Notes: generated by a model from the letters alone, not told the origin. Numbered from the stretch's first letter, positions 31,227-41,186 are shown. The stretch: DNA of 64,000 bases from Nitrogeniibacter sp050293885 (GCA_050293885.1 JBNKNO010000009.1:21630-85629); one strand, 5' to 3'. Program-made: numbers and translations.

Positions 31227-33311
31227 TCACGCGGACAAGCGTGACAAATCGGCCACCCGATTCATCTGCGCCGCCAGCGCGCCGAGCAAGGCAAGTCGGT
31301 TGGCGCGAATGAGCGGCTCTTCGGCCATCACCATGACTTCTTCGAAGAAGCGATCCACCGATTCACGCAAACCGGCGAGCACACGCAAGGCGTCGGTGTA
31401 ATCCTCGTTATCGAAGTAGGAGCGCACGCGCGGCGCGACCGCGTTGAGCTGCTCGAACAAGGCCTTTTCCGCCGCCTCCTGCAACAAGGCCACGTCGGGC
31501 TCGCCCGGCGCGCTCTCGGCCTTCTTGAGAATATTGGTGATGCGCTTGTTCGCCGCCGCCAGCGCCTCGGCCTCGGGCAAGGCCTGGAAAGCCTGCACGG
31601 CTGCGAGCTTGGCGGGCACGAGGTCGATACGGGTGGGATTGAGCGCGAGCACCGCGTCGACGGCTTCCACGGCATGCCCGGCTTCACGCAGCAGATTGCG
31701 CAGTCGCTCCTGGATGAAACCGAGCAGCGGCGCCTTGAAATCCGCCGTCAGCACATCGACGTCAAAGCCTTTGGCGGCATCGTCGATCAGCGTATCCAGA
31801 TCAAGCGGCAACGGCGTTTCCATGAGAATGCGCAGCACACCGAGTGCGGCACGACGCAAGCCGAAGGGATCCTTGTCGCCGGTGGGCAACTGGCCGATAC
31901 CGAAGAAGCCGACGAGGGCATCGATCTTGTCGGCCAGCGCCACGGCGGCGGCCACATTGCCGAGCGGCAGCGAATCGCCGGCAAAACGCGGCAGGTAGTG
32001 CGCCTCGATGGCGTTGGCGACCACCTCGCCTTCATCATCGTGCTGCGCGTAATAGCGGCCCATGATGCCTTGCAGCTCGGGGAACTCGCCGACCATTTCG
32101 GTGACCAGATCGGCCTTGGCCAGACGCGCGGCGCGTTGCGCAGCGCCTTGATCCGCGCCGAGACGATGGGCGATGGCGCCGGCGAGTTGTTCGAGCCGCT
32201 CGACGCGCGTCAGCACGCTGCCCAGCTTGTTGTGATAAACGACGTTGCCCAGCCGTTCGACGCGATCGGCCAGCGGCTGCTTGCGATCGGTGTCGAAGAA
32301 GAAGCGCGCATCGGCCAGCCGCGGCCGTACCACACGCTGGTTGCCGAGCACGATGTTGCTCGCGTCCTGAACGTGCATGTTGGAGACGATGAGGAAACGG
32401 TTGAGCAACTTGCCGGTCGCGTCAAACAAGGGGAAGTACTTCTGGTTGGCGCGCATGGTGAGGATCAGACATTCCTGCGGCACGTCGAGAAACTCCGCGT
32501 CGAACTCGCCCACATACACCGTCGGGTGTTCGACCAGCGCGGCCACTTCGTCGAGCAAATCGGCGTAGTCGCCCAGTTGCGCGTGCTGGCGCGCGGCCTC
32601 GGCCACCAGCTGGTCGTCGATCTGCTTGCGGCGCTCGTCGAAGGCCGGCACCACCTTGCCCTCGGCCAGCAGCGTGCTCTCGTAGGCATCGGCGTTGGCA
32701 ACCTTGAGTTCGCCGCGACTCATGAAGCGATGCCCCATGGTCACATCGCCCGAATCGAGATCGAGCACCCGGCCCGGCACGACGCGATCGCCGTGCATGA
32801 GGATGAGCTTGTGCACCGGGCGCACGAATTGCGCCTCGCCCGCGCCCCAGCGCATCACTTTCGGAATCGGCAGCGCCTTGACGGCCAGCCCGACCACCTC
32901 GGCCAGCACGTCGTCGAGCTGCGCGCCAGCGACGGTGCTGGTGTAGAACAGCGCCTCGGCCTTGCCGTCCATGCGGCGCTCGAACTTGGCGATCTCGCTT
33001 TCGGCGATGCCCTTGGCAGCCAGCTTCTTGAGCAGCGGCGCCTTGGGCGTGCCGTCCTCTTCCAGCGCGACCGACACCGGCATGATCTTCTCGGTGACTT
33101 CCTTGGCCGCGCCCTCGGCGGACACATCGGCCACCGTCACCGCCAGTCGACGCGGTGAGGCGAAGGGGCGGCATTGGGCATCGGCGCTTGCCAGACCGCG
33201 AGCGACGAGTTCCTTGTGAATGGTGTTGGCAAAGGTTTCGCCCAGACGCGGCAGCGCCTTGGGCGGCAGTTCTTCGGTCAGCAGTTCGACCAGCAGGGTC
33301 GCGTTCGACAT
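31227..33311 (-). CDS. glyS: Glycyl-tRNA synthetase beta subunit
   Basis: This 694-residue subunit starts TLLVELLTEELPPKALPRLG (after MSNA) and ends with an anticodon-binding-like helical domain (about 580-690, FFEEVMVMAEEPLIRANRLA). Other family segments are LTMRANQKYFPLFD and ADKIDALVGFFGIGQLPTGD. With the alpha subunit it forms the alpha2beta2 bacterial enzyme. The ATG at 33311 overlaps the glyQ stop by one base. Confidence 0.96.
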   Translation of the reverse strand: MSNATLLVELLTEELPPKALPRLGETFANTIHKELVARGLASADAQCRPFASPRRLAVTVADVSAEGAAKEVTEKIMPVSVALEEDGTPKAPLLKKLAAKGIAESEIAKFERRMDGKAEALFYTSTVAGAQLDDVLAEVVGLAVKALPIPKVMRWGAGEAQFVRPVHKLILMHGDRVVPGRVLDLDSGDVTMGHRFMSRGELKVANADAYESTLLAEGKVVPAFDERRKQIDDQLVAEAARQHAQLGDYADLLDEVAALVEHPTVYVGEFDAEFLDVPQECLILTMRANQKYFPLFDATGKLLNRFLIVSNMHVQDASNIVLGNQRVVRPRLADARFFFDTDRKQPLADRVERLGNVVYHNKLGSVLTRVERLEQLAGAIAHRLGADQGAAQRAARLAKADLVTEMVGEFPELQGIMGRYYAQHDDEGEVVANAIEAHYLPRFAGDSLPLGNVAAAVALADKIDALVGFFGIGQLPTGDKDPFGLRRAALGVLRILMETPLPLDLDTLIDDAAKGFDVDVLTADFKAPLLGFIQERLRNLLREAGHAVEAVDAVLALNPTRIDLVPAKLAAVQAFQALPEAEALAAANKRITNILKKAESAPGEPDVALLQEAAEKALFEQLNAVAPRVRSYFDNEDYTDALRVLAGLRESVDRFFEEVMVMAEEPLIRANRLALLGALAAQMNRVADLSRLSA

Positions 33312-34240
33312 CACGCGGCCTCCTTGTTGTTGGGTTTGTCGCCGTCGTCGCACATGGGGAAGTCCAGCGCCTCGCGCGAGGCGAAGTAGGCGGCCGCCAC
33401 GGCGCGCGACAGGTTGCGGATGCGGCCGATGTAGGCCGCGCGCTCGGTCACCGAAATGGCGCCGCGCGCATCGAGCATGTTGAAGGTGTGGCCCGCCTTG
33501 AGCACCATCTCGTAGGCCGGCAGCGCCAGATTAGCTTCCATCAGGCGCTTGGCCTCGCTCTCGTAGTTGGAGAACAGCGAAAACAGGAAGTCCACGTTGG
33601 CGTGTTCGAAGTTGTAGGTCGACTGCTCCACCTCGTTCTGGTGGAACACGTCGCCGTAGCTCACGGCGCGGCCGTCCGGGCCGACTGACCACACCAGGTC
33701 ATACACGTTCTCGACGCCTTGCAGATACATGGCGAGGCGTTCCAGCCCGTAGGTGATCTCGCCGAGCACCGGCTTGCAGTCGAGCCCGCCGACTTGCTGG
33801 AAGTAGGTGAACTGGGTGACTTCCATGCCATCGAGCCACACTTCCCAGCCCAGACCCCAGGCGCCGAGCGTCGGGTTTTCCCAGTCGTCTTCGACGAAGC
33901 GGATGTCGTGCACCATCGGGTCGATACCCAGCGCGCGCAGCGAATCCAGGTAGAGCTCCTGGATGTTCAGCGGCGAGGGCTTGAGCACCACCTGGTACTG
34001 GTAGTAGTGCTGCAGCCGGTTGGGGTTTTCACCGTAGCGACCATCCTTGGGGCGGCGCGAGGGTTGCACGTAGGCCGCGTTCCACGGCTCCGGGCCGATG
34101 GCGCGCAGAAAGGTGGCGGTATGCGAGGTGCCCGCGCCCACTTCCAGATCGTAGGGCTGCAGCAGCACGCAGCCGTGGTCGCCCCAGAATTTCTGCAGGC
34201 GGAGAATCACTTCTTGAAAGGTCGGTTTGCTTGCGGTCAT
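33311..34240 (-). CDS. glyQ: Glycyl-tRNA synthetase alpha subunit
   Basis: This 309-residue class II catalytic subunit contains FQEVILRLQKFWGDHGCVLL, the motif 2-like segment AYVQPSRRPKDGRYGENPNR and the C-terminal domain ISVTERAAYIGRIRNLSRA. The ATG at 34240 is used; another in-frame ATG is 6 bases upstream, and a much longer open frame further upstream is only a shadow of the P-type ATPase gene. It is tightly coupled to glyS. Confidence 0.96.
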   Translation of the reverse strand: MTASKPTFQEVILRLQKFWGDHGCVLLQPYDLEVGAGTSHTATFLRAIGPEPWNAAYVQPSRRPKDGRYGENPNRLQHYYQYQVVLKPSPLNIQELYLDSLRALGIDPMVHDIRFVEDDWENPTLGAWGLGWEVWLDGMEVTQFTYFQQVGGLDCKPVLGEITYGLERLAMYLQGVENVYDLVWSVGPDGRAVSYGDVFHQNEVEQSTYNFEHANVDFLFSLFSNYESEAKRLMEANLALPAYEMVLKAGHTFNMLDARGAISVTERAAYIGRIRNLSRAVAAAYFASREALDFPMCDDGDKPNNKEAA

Positions 34241-34296
34241 GAGCATGGCGGCGAGTATCACTGCCGCATCGGAGGCAAAGACAGCGATTTTACTGG

Positions 34297-37038
34297 CTAT
34301 TTGCCTGAGGACGAAGCGCGCACGCCGCTTTTCTTCGCATCGGCGCCCGCAGGGCGGCGCAGGGATTTCTCCAATTCCACCAACATCAGCGCCAGCAGCC
34401 CGATCACGACAATCTCGATCCACGCCGCGAGCGGCACATTGGCCGTGCCGAACACCGACTGCATCGGCGGCCAGTAGGTGAACGCGGCTTGCAACAGCAC
34501 CATCGATCCGACGCCGCCCCACACCCAGCCATTGCTGAAAGCGGCCACCCGCCACAGCGGCCGGCGCAGGCTGCGGCAGGCGAACAGGTAGGTGATCTCG
34601 ACCATCACGAACACATTGACGGCCACACTGCGCGCCACCTCGGCCGACCCGGTGATCTCGTACCAGCGCACGAACAGCCCGAACGAGCCGGCCAGCATGA
34701 TGATGCCGACGAGCACGATGCGCTCGGCCAGGACACGGTCGAGTATCGGCGCGCGCGGCGGACGCGGCACGCGGTGCATCACGTCGCGCTCGATGGGCTC
34801 GAAGGCCAGCGCCATGCCGAGCAGTACCGCCGTGGTCATGTTGATCCACAGAATCTGCAAGGGCGTGATCGGCAGTGCGACGCCTGCCAGAATCGCCGCC
34901 AGAATCACCAGCCCTTCACCGAAGTTGGTCGGCAAGGTCCAGGTGATGAACTTGACGAGGTTGTCATACACGCCCCGCCCGGCCTCCACCGCCGCGGCAA
35001 TGGTGGCGAAATTGTCATCGGTAAGCACCATGTCGGCTGCTTCCTTGGCGACATCGGTGCCGCCGCACCCCATGGCAACCCCGATGTCGGCAGCCTTCAG
35101 CGCCGGCGCGTCATTCACGCCGTCGCCGGTCATCGCCACCACCTCGCCATGGCTTTGCAGCGCACGCACCAGACGCAGTTTTTCGGCCGGCTCGACGCGC
35201 GCGAAAACGCGTACCGTTCGCACCACGGCCAACAGTTGCGTGTCGCTCATGGCGGCCAGTTCGGTGCCGGTGAGCGCCACATCGCGCTCCTGAGCGATCC
35301 CCATCTGGTGGGCAATCGCCAGCGCCGTGGCGGCGTGGTCGCCGGTAATCATCTTCACTTCGACGCCCGCGTGGTGGCAGGCCTTCACCGCCGCCGTCGC
35401 CCGCCCGCGCGGCGGATCGATCATGCCTTGCAAGCCGATGAAGGTGAGATCGCCTTCGATTGCGGACTCGCCGCCCAAACCTTGCGCCGGCGCCAGTCTC
35501 GCCAGGGCCAGCACGCGCAGCCCCCGTGCCGCCATGGCATGGGCGGCGGCGTCGATGGCGGTAGCGTCGAGCGGCGCCGGGGCGCCTGCCGCGTCGAGCA
35601 TGCGAGCGCAACGCGGCAGCACCCGCTCCAGCGCGCCCTTGATGAACACCACGTTCTGGCCTTCCACGACATGCAGGGTCGCCATCATCTGGCGGGCCGC
35701 GTCGAAGGGCAGCTCCGCCTCGCGCGGGCACACCGCCGCAACGCTTGCTTCGTCCAACCCCGCCTTGCGTGCAGCCACGATCAGCGCCGCCTCGGTGGGG
35801 TCGCCATCGACACCCCACTGCCCGTCGCGCTTGATCAGCGCGGCATCGTTGCACAACACCCCGGCCACCAGGCACTCGCGCAAAGCCCCCACGAGCACGG
35901 CCTCCCGCCCCTCGTGCGTCACACGACCACTCGGCACATAGCCGCGCCCGGACACCTCGAAGGTGTGCCCGCCGGCATAGATGACTTCGACCGTCATCTG
36001 GTTTTCGGTCAGCGTGCCGGTCTTGTCGGAACAGATCACGGTGGTGCTGCCCAGGGTTTCGACCGCCGGCAAGCGGCGGATGATGGCGCGCCGACGCGCC
36101 ATGCGCGCCACCCCGATGGCGAGCGTGACGGTGAGCGCTGCCGGCAGGCCCTCGGGAATGGCCCCCACCGCCAGCGCCACCGCCGCCATCAGCATGTCGA
36201 CCACGGATTCGCCCCGAGCCCGCCCGACGGCGAAGGTCACCAACGCAAGCGCGAGGATGACCAGCAACAGCAGGTTGGAGAATTTGCCCATGGCGCGGGT
36301 CAGCGGCGTTTCCAGCGACTCGGTACGCGACAACATGCCGGCGATGCGCCCGGTTTCGGTCTGGTCGCCCGTCGCCACCACCAGCCCGCGCCCCTGCCCT
36401 GCCACCACCAAGGTGCCGGCAAACACCATGTTGGCGCGCTCGGCCACCCGGGTGGACTCGGGCAAGGGGCCGGTCTGCTTGGCCACCGCCGCCGACTCGC
36501 CGGTCAGCGCCGCCTCGGAGGCCTGCAGACCGCTGGCATGGGTGACTCGCAGATCGGCCGGCACCCGGTCGCCCGCGCCCAGATGCACCACATCGCCCGG
36601 CACCAGGCCTTCGGCGTCAAGCCGGTGACGCGCACCGCTGCGCTGCACGCTCACTTCGCTGGCCACCGTGCGCGCCAGCGCCGCCAGCGCCTGCTCGGCG
36701 CGGCCTTCCTGAATGAAACCGATCACCGCGTTGACCACCACCACGCCAAAGATCACCGACGCATCGACCCACTCGCCCAGCACGGCGGCGGCCGCGCCGG
36801 AGAGCAGCAGGATGTAGATCAGGGGTTGGTGAAACTGCAACAGCAGGCGGCGTAGCGGACCACGGCCAGCCTTTTGCGTGAGCCGGTTGCGCCCATGCAC
36901 GCCAAGACGCACATCGGCCTCTTCATGACTCAGGCCGGCGTGCGGATCGGTATCGAGATGCGCACTGACCGCATCCACCTCGTGTGCATGCCACGGGTGA
37001 AGCGGATCGTAGGGCGGCGGGGGTGATTCAGCGCTCAT
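34297..37038 (-). CDS. P-type cation-transporting ATPase (type II, Ca2+-ATPase-like)
   Basis: This 913-residue P-type ATPase has an N-terminal cation ATPase domain (HAHEVDAVSAHLDTDPHAGL), the actuator motif LTGESAAVAKQ, PEGLPAALTVTLAIG in transmembrane helix 4, and the phosphorylation motif ICSDKTGTLTENQM (Asp near residue 340). The hinge MTGDGVNDAPALKAADIGVA and C-terminal membrane helices follow. PEGLP in helix 4 is typical of type II pumps (Ca2+ or Na+/K+ classes). It probably exports Ca2+ or another divalent cation; the ion is not certain. It is separated from glyQ by 56 bases. Confidence 0.9.
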   Translation of the reverse strand: MSAESPPPPYDPLHPWHAHEVDAVSAHLDTDPHAGLSHEEADVRLGVHGRNRLTQKAGRGPLRRLLLQFHQPLIYILLLSGAAAAVLGEWVDASVIFGVVVVNAVIGFIQEGRAEQALAALARTVASEVSVQRSGARHRLDAEGLVPGDVVHLGAGDRVPADLRVTHASGLQASEAALTGESAAVAKQTGPLPESTRVAERANMVFAGTLVVAGQGRGLVVATGDQTETGRIAGMLSRTESLETPLTRAMGKFSNLLLLVILALALVTFAVGRARGESVVDMLMAAVALAVGAIPEGLPAALTVTLAIGVARMARRRAIIRRLPAVETLGSTTVICSDKTGTLTENQMTVEVIYAGGHTFEVSGRGYVPSGRVTHEGREAVLVGALRECLVAGVLCNDAALIKRDGQWGVDGDPTEAALIVAARKAGLDEASVAAVCPREAELPFDAARQMMATLHVVEGQNVVFIKGALERVLPRCARMLDAAGAPAPLDATAIDAAAHAMAARGLRVLALARLAPAQGLGGESAIEGDLTFIGLQGMIDPPRGRATAAVKACHHAGVEVKMITGDHAATALAIAHQMGIAQERDVALTGTELAAMSDTQLLAVVRTVRVFARVEPAEKLRLVRALQSHGEVVAMTGDGVNDAPALKAADIGVAMGCGGTDVAKEAADMVLTDDNFATIAAAVEAGRGVYDNLVKFITWTLPTNFGEGLVILAAILAGVALPITPLQILWINMTTAVLLGMALAFEPIERDVMHRVPRPPRAPILDRVLAERIVLVGIIMLAGSFGLFVRWYEITGSAEVARSVAVNVFVMVEITYLFACRSLRRPLWRVAAFSNGWVWGGVGSMVLLQAAFTYWPPMQSVFGTANVPLAAWIEIVVIGLLALMLVELEKSLRRPAGADAKKSGVRASSSGK

Positions 37039-37076
37039 GCCGACATGCTACTGCGCGATGACGACAACACGTTGAC

Positions 37077-38555
37077 CTAGATCGACCGCCTGCGGCGACG
37101 TATCAGTGCGGGCAGGAGCATGACGCCGGCCATGCCCAGCGCAACGGCATCACCCCAGCGCATATAGGGCGTTTGTCCGCGCATGCCCTGCACCTCGACT
37201 TCGAGCACGTCGCGCGTGAACGCCGGCAGCACACCGGCGATCGAGCCGTCGGCGGCGATGGCGGCGGTCATGCCGGTATTGGTCGAGCGCAGCATCGGCC
37301 GACCGGTTTCAATCGCCCGCACACGCGCCATCTGCAGATGCTGCGGTTGCGCGAAGGAATCGCCATACCAGGCCAGATTGGACAGATTCACCAGTATCGT
37401 CGCGTCGTTGGCGCGGCGACGAATGGCGTCACCGAAGACATCTTCGTAGCAGATGTTGAGCGCCAGACGCTGATCGCCCACCGTCATCACCGGCTGGTCG
37501 GCGCCCCCCGGTGTCTGGTCGGACATGGGGATGTTGGCGAGCTTGTAGAACCAGCCGAAGGTCGGTGGCGAATATTCGCCGAACGGCACCAGATGGTGCT
37601 TGGCGTAGCGTTGCCCACCGTGTTCGCCAAGGCTGATGGCGGCGTTGTAGATGTGTTGATCCGCATCGCGCGTGAATACCCCGGCAATCACCGTCCCGTG
37701 GCGCGATGCCGCCGCCGCACCCAGTTGCGTCAGGTAGCCTTCGGGCAAATACGCCGCAAGCATCGGCAGGGTGGATTCGGGCAACACCACCAGCGACGCC
37801 GGATGGCTGCGCACCAGGCGCAAGTTGAGTTCGAGCCAGTCGCGCGTGCGCGCCGGCTGCCACTTGAGGTCTTGTTCGACGTTGGTCTGCACCAAGGCTA
37901 CCGACAGCGGTTCGCCCGCCGCTTCGGTGAAACGCTGGCCGCGCAGCATCAGGCCGCCGGCGAGCACCAGCACGGTCGCCATCACCCATGGCATCAGGCG
38001 CCCCGGCCCCTTGCGCAGCATGATGCCCAGCCCGGCCGCCAGCATCGCCAGCACGGCCCCCACGCCAACCACGCCGACGAACGGAAAGTAGCCGGCCAGC
38101 GGACTGGGCGGCGTTTGCGAATAGGCGATGGACAGCCACGGAAAGCCCGTGAACACCCAGCCACGCAGGTACTCGGTCAAGGCCCACACACCGCCCCCCA
38201 TGAGCGCATCGCGCCACGCCCGCCCCGAGCGCAGCCGGACGAAGAGCGCACCGGCCAGCGCCGGCCACAGTGCGAGATACGCGGCAAACAGGAAGATGCA
38301 GGCCGCGGCGATGGGCCCGGGCATGCCGCCGAAGCGGTGCAGCGCAACGTACAGCCAGGAGACCCCCGCCACGAACAGGCCCAGCCCCCAGGCCAGGCCA
38401 AGCGCGAAGCCCTCACCCGCATGACGACGCCCGGCCAGCAGACCGAACAGCAGTGCAAGACTGGCCAGCGGAAGCGGGAAAAGCAGGAACGGCGCAAAAC
38501 CGAGGACCGTGGCGGCCCCGGCGAGCATCGCCAGAATGAGATGACGCAGACGCAC
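37077..38555 (-). CDS. lnt: Apolipoprotein N-acyltransferase
   Basis: This 492-residue enzyme N-acylates the amino-terminal Cys of lipoproteins in the inner membrane, the last step of lipoprotein maturation. It has six to seven N-terminal membrane spans and a nitrilase-like domain with the triad in VVLPESTLPML (Glu), RYAKHHLVPFGEYSP (Lys) and LNICYEDVFG (Cys). The C-terminal membrane helix (GDAVALGMAGVMLLPALI) ends the protein. No ATG fits; GTG at 38555 gives the expected N-terminus RLRHLILAMLAGAATVLGF and is 11 bases after the corC stop. corC-lnt adjacency is classic. Confidence 0.94.
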   Translation of the reverse strand: MRLRHLILAMLAGAATVLGFAPFLLFPLPLASLALLFGLLAGRRHAGEGFALGLAWGLGLFVAGVSWLYVALHRFGGMPGPIAAACIFLFAAYLALWPALAGALFVRLRSGRAWRDALMGGGVWALTEYLRGWVFTGFPWLSIAYSQTPPSPLAGYFPFVGVVGVGAVLAMLAAGLGIMLRKGPGRLMPWVMATVLVLAGGLMLRGQRFTEAAGEPLSVALVQTNVEQDLKWQPARTRDWLELNLRLVRSHPASLVVLPESTLPMLAAYLPEGYLTQLGAAAASRHGTVIAGVFTRDADQHIYNAAISLGEHGGQRYAKHHLVPFGEYSPPTFGWFYKLANIPMSDQTPGGADQPVMTVGDQRLALNICYEDVFGDAIRRRANDATILVNLSNLAWYGDSFAQPQHLQMARVRAIETGRPMLRSTNTGMTAAIAADGSIAGVLPAFTRDVLEVEVQGMRGQTPYMRWGDAVALGMAGVMLLPALIRRRRRSI

Positions 38556-38566
38556 GGTGACCGGCG

Positions 38567-39412
38567 TCAGTCGGCTTCGGCCGGTTCCGGCGCGGGCGCC
38601 GGATCGACCAGCAGGGTATGCACCCGACGGCTGTCGGCGCGCAGCACCTGAAAGCGCAGGCCATCGATGGTCATCATCTCGCCGCGCTTGGGCAGCCGCC
38701 CGAGATGGCGGATCACCAAGCCACCGACGGTATCGCACTCTTCCTCGTCGAAATTGCGCTCGAAGGCGGCGTTGAAATCCTCGATCTCGGTGGTGGCCTT
38801 CACCCGGTAGCGACCGGCGTGATCGAGGCGGATGTTGTCTTCCACTTCGTCGAAATCGAATTCGTCCTCGATGTCGCCGACGATCTGTTCGAGCACGTCC
38901 TCGATGGTCACCAGACCGGCCACGCCGCCGTATTCGTCCACCACGATGGCCATGTGATTGCGGCTGACGCGAAACTCGCGCAGCAGCACGTTCAGACGTT
39001 TGGATTCGGGCACGAACACCGCCGGGCGGAGCATGTCGCGCAGGTCGAACTCGCGGCCGGCATAGAAGCGCAGCAAGTCCTTGGCCATGAAGATGCCGAG
39101 CACGTCGTCGCGGTTCTCACCCACGGCAGGAAAGCGCGAATGGGCAGCGTCGATGACGGCGGTGGCGATCTCCTCCATTGGCTCGTCGACGTGAATGACG
39201 TCCATCTGTGCGCGGGGGATCATCACGTCGCGCACCTGCATTTCGGACATCTGCAGGGCACCTTCGATGATCGAGAGGGCATCGGCGTCGAGCAGGTTGC
39301 GCTCGAAAGCCGAGTGCAACAACTCGACGAGGTCTTCGCGGTCTTCCGGCTCGGGCGAGAGCATGGCGGAAAGACGGTCAAGCAAACTAGGTCGACTTGG
39401 GGAGCTATCCAT
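38567..39412 (-). CDS. corC: CorC/HlyC-type CBS-domain transport-associated protein
   Basis: This 281-residue cytoplasmic protein has two CBS domains (MQVRDVMIPRAQMDVIHVD from about 59, then the region around NHMAIVVDEYGGVAGLVT) and a C-terminal CorC_HlyC transporter-associated domain (GRYRVKATTEIEDFN to VHTLLVD). It is implicated in Mg2+/Co2+ efflux with CorA in enterics. Its position just upstream of lnt matches the conserved ybeY-corC-lnt order found across proteobacteria. Confidence 0.93.
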   Translation of the reverse strand: MDSSPSRPSLLDRLSAMLSPEPEDREDLVELLHSAFERNLLDADALSIIEGALQMSEMQVRDVMIPRAQMDVIHVDEPMEEIATAVIDAAHSRFPAVGENRDDVLGIFMAKDLLRFYAGREFDLRDMLRPAVFVPESKRLNVLLREFRVSRNHMAIVVDEYGGVAGLVTIEDVLEQIVGDIEDEFDFDEVEDNIRLDHAGRYRVKATTEIEDFNAAFERNFDEEECDTVGGLVIRHLGRLPKRGEMMTIDGLRFQVLRADSRRVHTLLVDPAPAPEPAEAD

Positions 39413-39480
39413 TCAACTTATCTGGTTCGGGGGTTCTCGATGCGCCGACTCCGGGCGCATCTCAAAACCCCGCGGACCCT

Positions 39481-40203
39481 TCATGATTCCTCGTAGGGGT
39501 TGGCAATGCCCAGGCGGGCAAGAATATCGGTTTCTAGCGACTCCATCAGTTCGGCCTCTTCGTCGTCTTCATGATCGAGCCCCTGCAGATGCAGCATGCC
39601 GTGGACGATCAGATGCGCAAAGTGGTCGGCCACCGACTTGTCCTGTTCCTTCGCCTCGCGCACCACCACCGGCAGGCAAACCACCAGATCGCCGTTGAGC
39701 ACGCCGTCCGTTTCATCGTAGACGAAGGTGAGCACGTTGGTGGCGTAATCCTTGTCGCGGTAATCACGATTGAGGGCGCGCCCCTCCTCCTCGCCCACCA
39801 GACGCACGCCGACCACCGCATCCCGCCCGAGGGCCGCCTGGGCCCAGGCGCGAATCGCGCGCTTCTTCGGCCGCAGCGCCTTGTCGTCCTCGGCCTTGGG
39901 CACGCAATTTTCAATCGGCATCTCGAGCCGGGCCGGCGCGCCCGCCTCGTCGACATCGACCGTGTCGTGCAGGGCGATCAGGCGCAGCGTGAGCAGGTTG
40001 CACGCCGACGATTGCATTTGTATGACGGGCGTCGCCTCAGGCGCTTCGGCCTGCAATTCCACATCACCCCACGGTGCCGGCGGCAAACCGATCGCCAGTT
40101 GTCGACCATCGGGCCAGTGCAGTTCGATTGACTCGGCCTTGAGTGTGCGCCGGCGCCCGTTGGCATCGATGGCAAAAAACACCGGCGACTCAATCTTGCT
40201 CAT
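39481..40203 (-). CDS. ybeY: YbeY endoribonuclease with an additional N-terminal domain
   Basis: The C-terminal 150 residues are a standard YbeY: EEGRALNRDYRDKDYATNVL and the zinc-binding HGMLHLQGLDHEDDEEAE with its three His. YbeY matures 16S rRNA and controls ribosome quality. The frame, however, begins about 90 residues earlier (MSKIESPVFFAIDANGRRRT), giving 240 residues against the usual 150-160. The extra part includes IELHWPDGRQLAIGLPP and SSACNLLTLRLIAL and looks like a small beta-rich domain. I do not recognise it. The start at 40203 overlaps phoH by 14 bases. No internal ATG would give a conventional N-terminus, so the fusion seems real. Confidence 0.88.
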   Translation of the reverse strand: MSKIESPVFFAIDANGRRRTLKAESIELHWPDGRQLAIGLPPAPWGDVELQAEAPEATPVIQMQSSACNLLTLRLIALHDTVDVDEAGAPARLEMPIENCVPKAEDDKALRPKKRAIRAWAQAALGRDAVVGVRLVGEEEGRALNRDYRDKDYATNVLTFVYDETDGVLNGDLVVCLPVVVREAKEQDKSVADHFAHLIVHGMLHLQGLDHEDDEEAELMESLETDILARLGIANPYEES

Positions 40204-41185
40204 GATTCTTCTCGTCCTTGCGCTGGCGCGCCTGTTCGCGTTCCTGGCGCCGGGTATTCTGTTCGTAGGCGTCCACGATGCGCGCCACCAAGGGGTGGCG
40301 CACCACGTCTTCACGCAGAAACTCGGTAAAGGCAATGCCGCGTACGTTGGCCAGCACCTCGACCGCCTCACGCAGGCCGCTGCGCTGGCCGCGAGGCAGG
40401 TCCACCTGGGTCAGATCGCCCGTCACCACGGCCTTGGCACCGATGCCGATGCGGGTGAGGAACATCTTCATCTGCTCCGGCGTGGTGTTCTGCGCTTCGT
40501 CCAGGATGATAAATGAATGATTCAGCGTGCGCCCGCGCATGAAGGCCAGCGGCGCAATCTCGATGGCGCCACGCTCGAACAGCTTGCCGACGCGCTCGAA
40601 ACCGAGCAGATCGTAAAGCGCGTCGTACAGCGGTCGCAGATAGGGATCGACCTTCTGGTTCAGATCGCCCGGCAGAAAACCGAGCCGCTCGCCGGCTTCG
40701 ACCGCCGGCCGCGTCAGGATGATGCGCTCGACGTGCTCGCGCTCGAGCGCATCGACCGCACTGGCCACCGCCAGATACGTTTTGCCCGTGCCCGCCGGAC
40801 CGACGCCGAAGGTGATGTCGAAATCCTGAATCTGACGCAGATACTGCACCTGCCGCGGCGTGCGCCCGTGCAGATCGCTCTTGCGCGTGAGCAGCGCCGG
40901 GGCGCTCTGGCTGGCCTGGTTCAAATTCGCCAACTCGACCAGCCCGAGCTGGATGTCATCGACCGTGAGATGCTCGATTGCCTGCTCGTAAAAGTAGCGC
41001 AGCGCCTTGTGCGCCAACACCGACTGGCCCGGATGGCCGCGCAGCGCGAAATGCTCGCCACGGCGGGCGATCGACACGTCGTAGGCGGTCTCGATCTGGC
41101 GCAGGTTTTCGTCCAGCGCGCCACACAGATTGGACAGGCGTTCGTTGTCGAGCGGTTCGAGGACAACGTCCAGAGTCTTTGGCAA
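40190..41185 (-). CDS. ybeZ: PhoH-family ATPase (PhoH-like, YbeZ)
   Basis: This 331-residue protein has an N-terminal KH-like region (about 10-110), Walker A GVGPAGTGKTYLA (about 126-138), the RPAVEAGERLGFLPGDL block and Walker B HSFIILDEAQNTTP. The motif VVTGDLTQVDLP also belongs to the family. YbeZ/PhoH is a predicted RNA helicase-like ATPase that partners with YbeY. It lies between miaB (1-base gap) and ybeY (overlap), the conserved miaB-ybeZ-ybeY-corC-lnt order. Confidence 0.93.
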   Translation of the reverse strand: MPKTLDVVLEPLDNERLSNLCGALDENLRQIETAYDVSIARRGEHFALRGHPGQSVLAHKALRYFYEQAIEHLTVDDIQLGLVELANLNQASQSAPALLTRKSDLHGRTPRQVQYLRQIQDFDITFGVGPAGTGKTYLAVASAVDALEREHVERIILTRPAVEAGERLGFLPGDLNQKVDPYLRPLYDALYDLLGFERVGKLFERGAIEIAPLAFMRGRTLNHSFIILDEAQNTTPEQMKMFLTRIGIGAKAVVTGDLTQVDLPRGQRSGLREAVEVLANVRGIAFTEFLREDVVRHPLVARIVDAYEQNTRRQEREQARQRKDEKNHEQD

Positions 41186-41186
41186 C

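Noticed and set aside
33311..34849. A 512-codon reading of glyQ with a long N-terminal extension
   Set aside because: The first 200 codons are read out of frame through the 3' part of the P-type ATPase gene; glyQ has the family N-terminus at 34240.
34489..36855. A 788-codon open frame on the plus strand opposite the P-type ATPase
   Set aside because: It is the shadow of a real gene with all P-type ATPase motifs; the translated product is low-complexity and unlike any protein.
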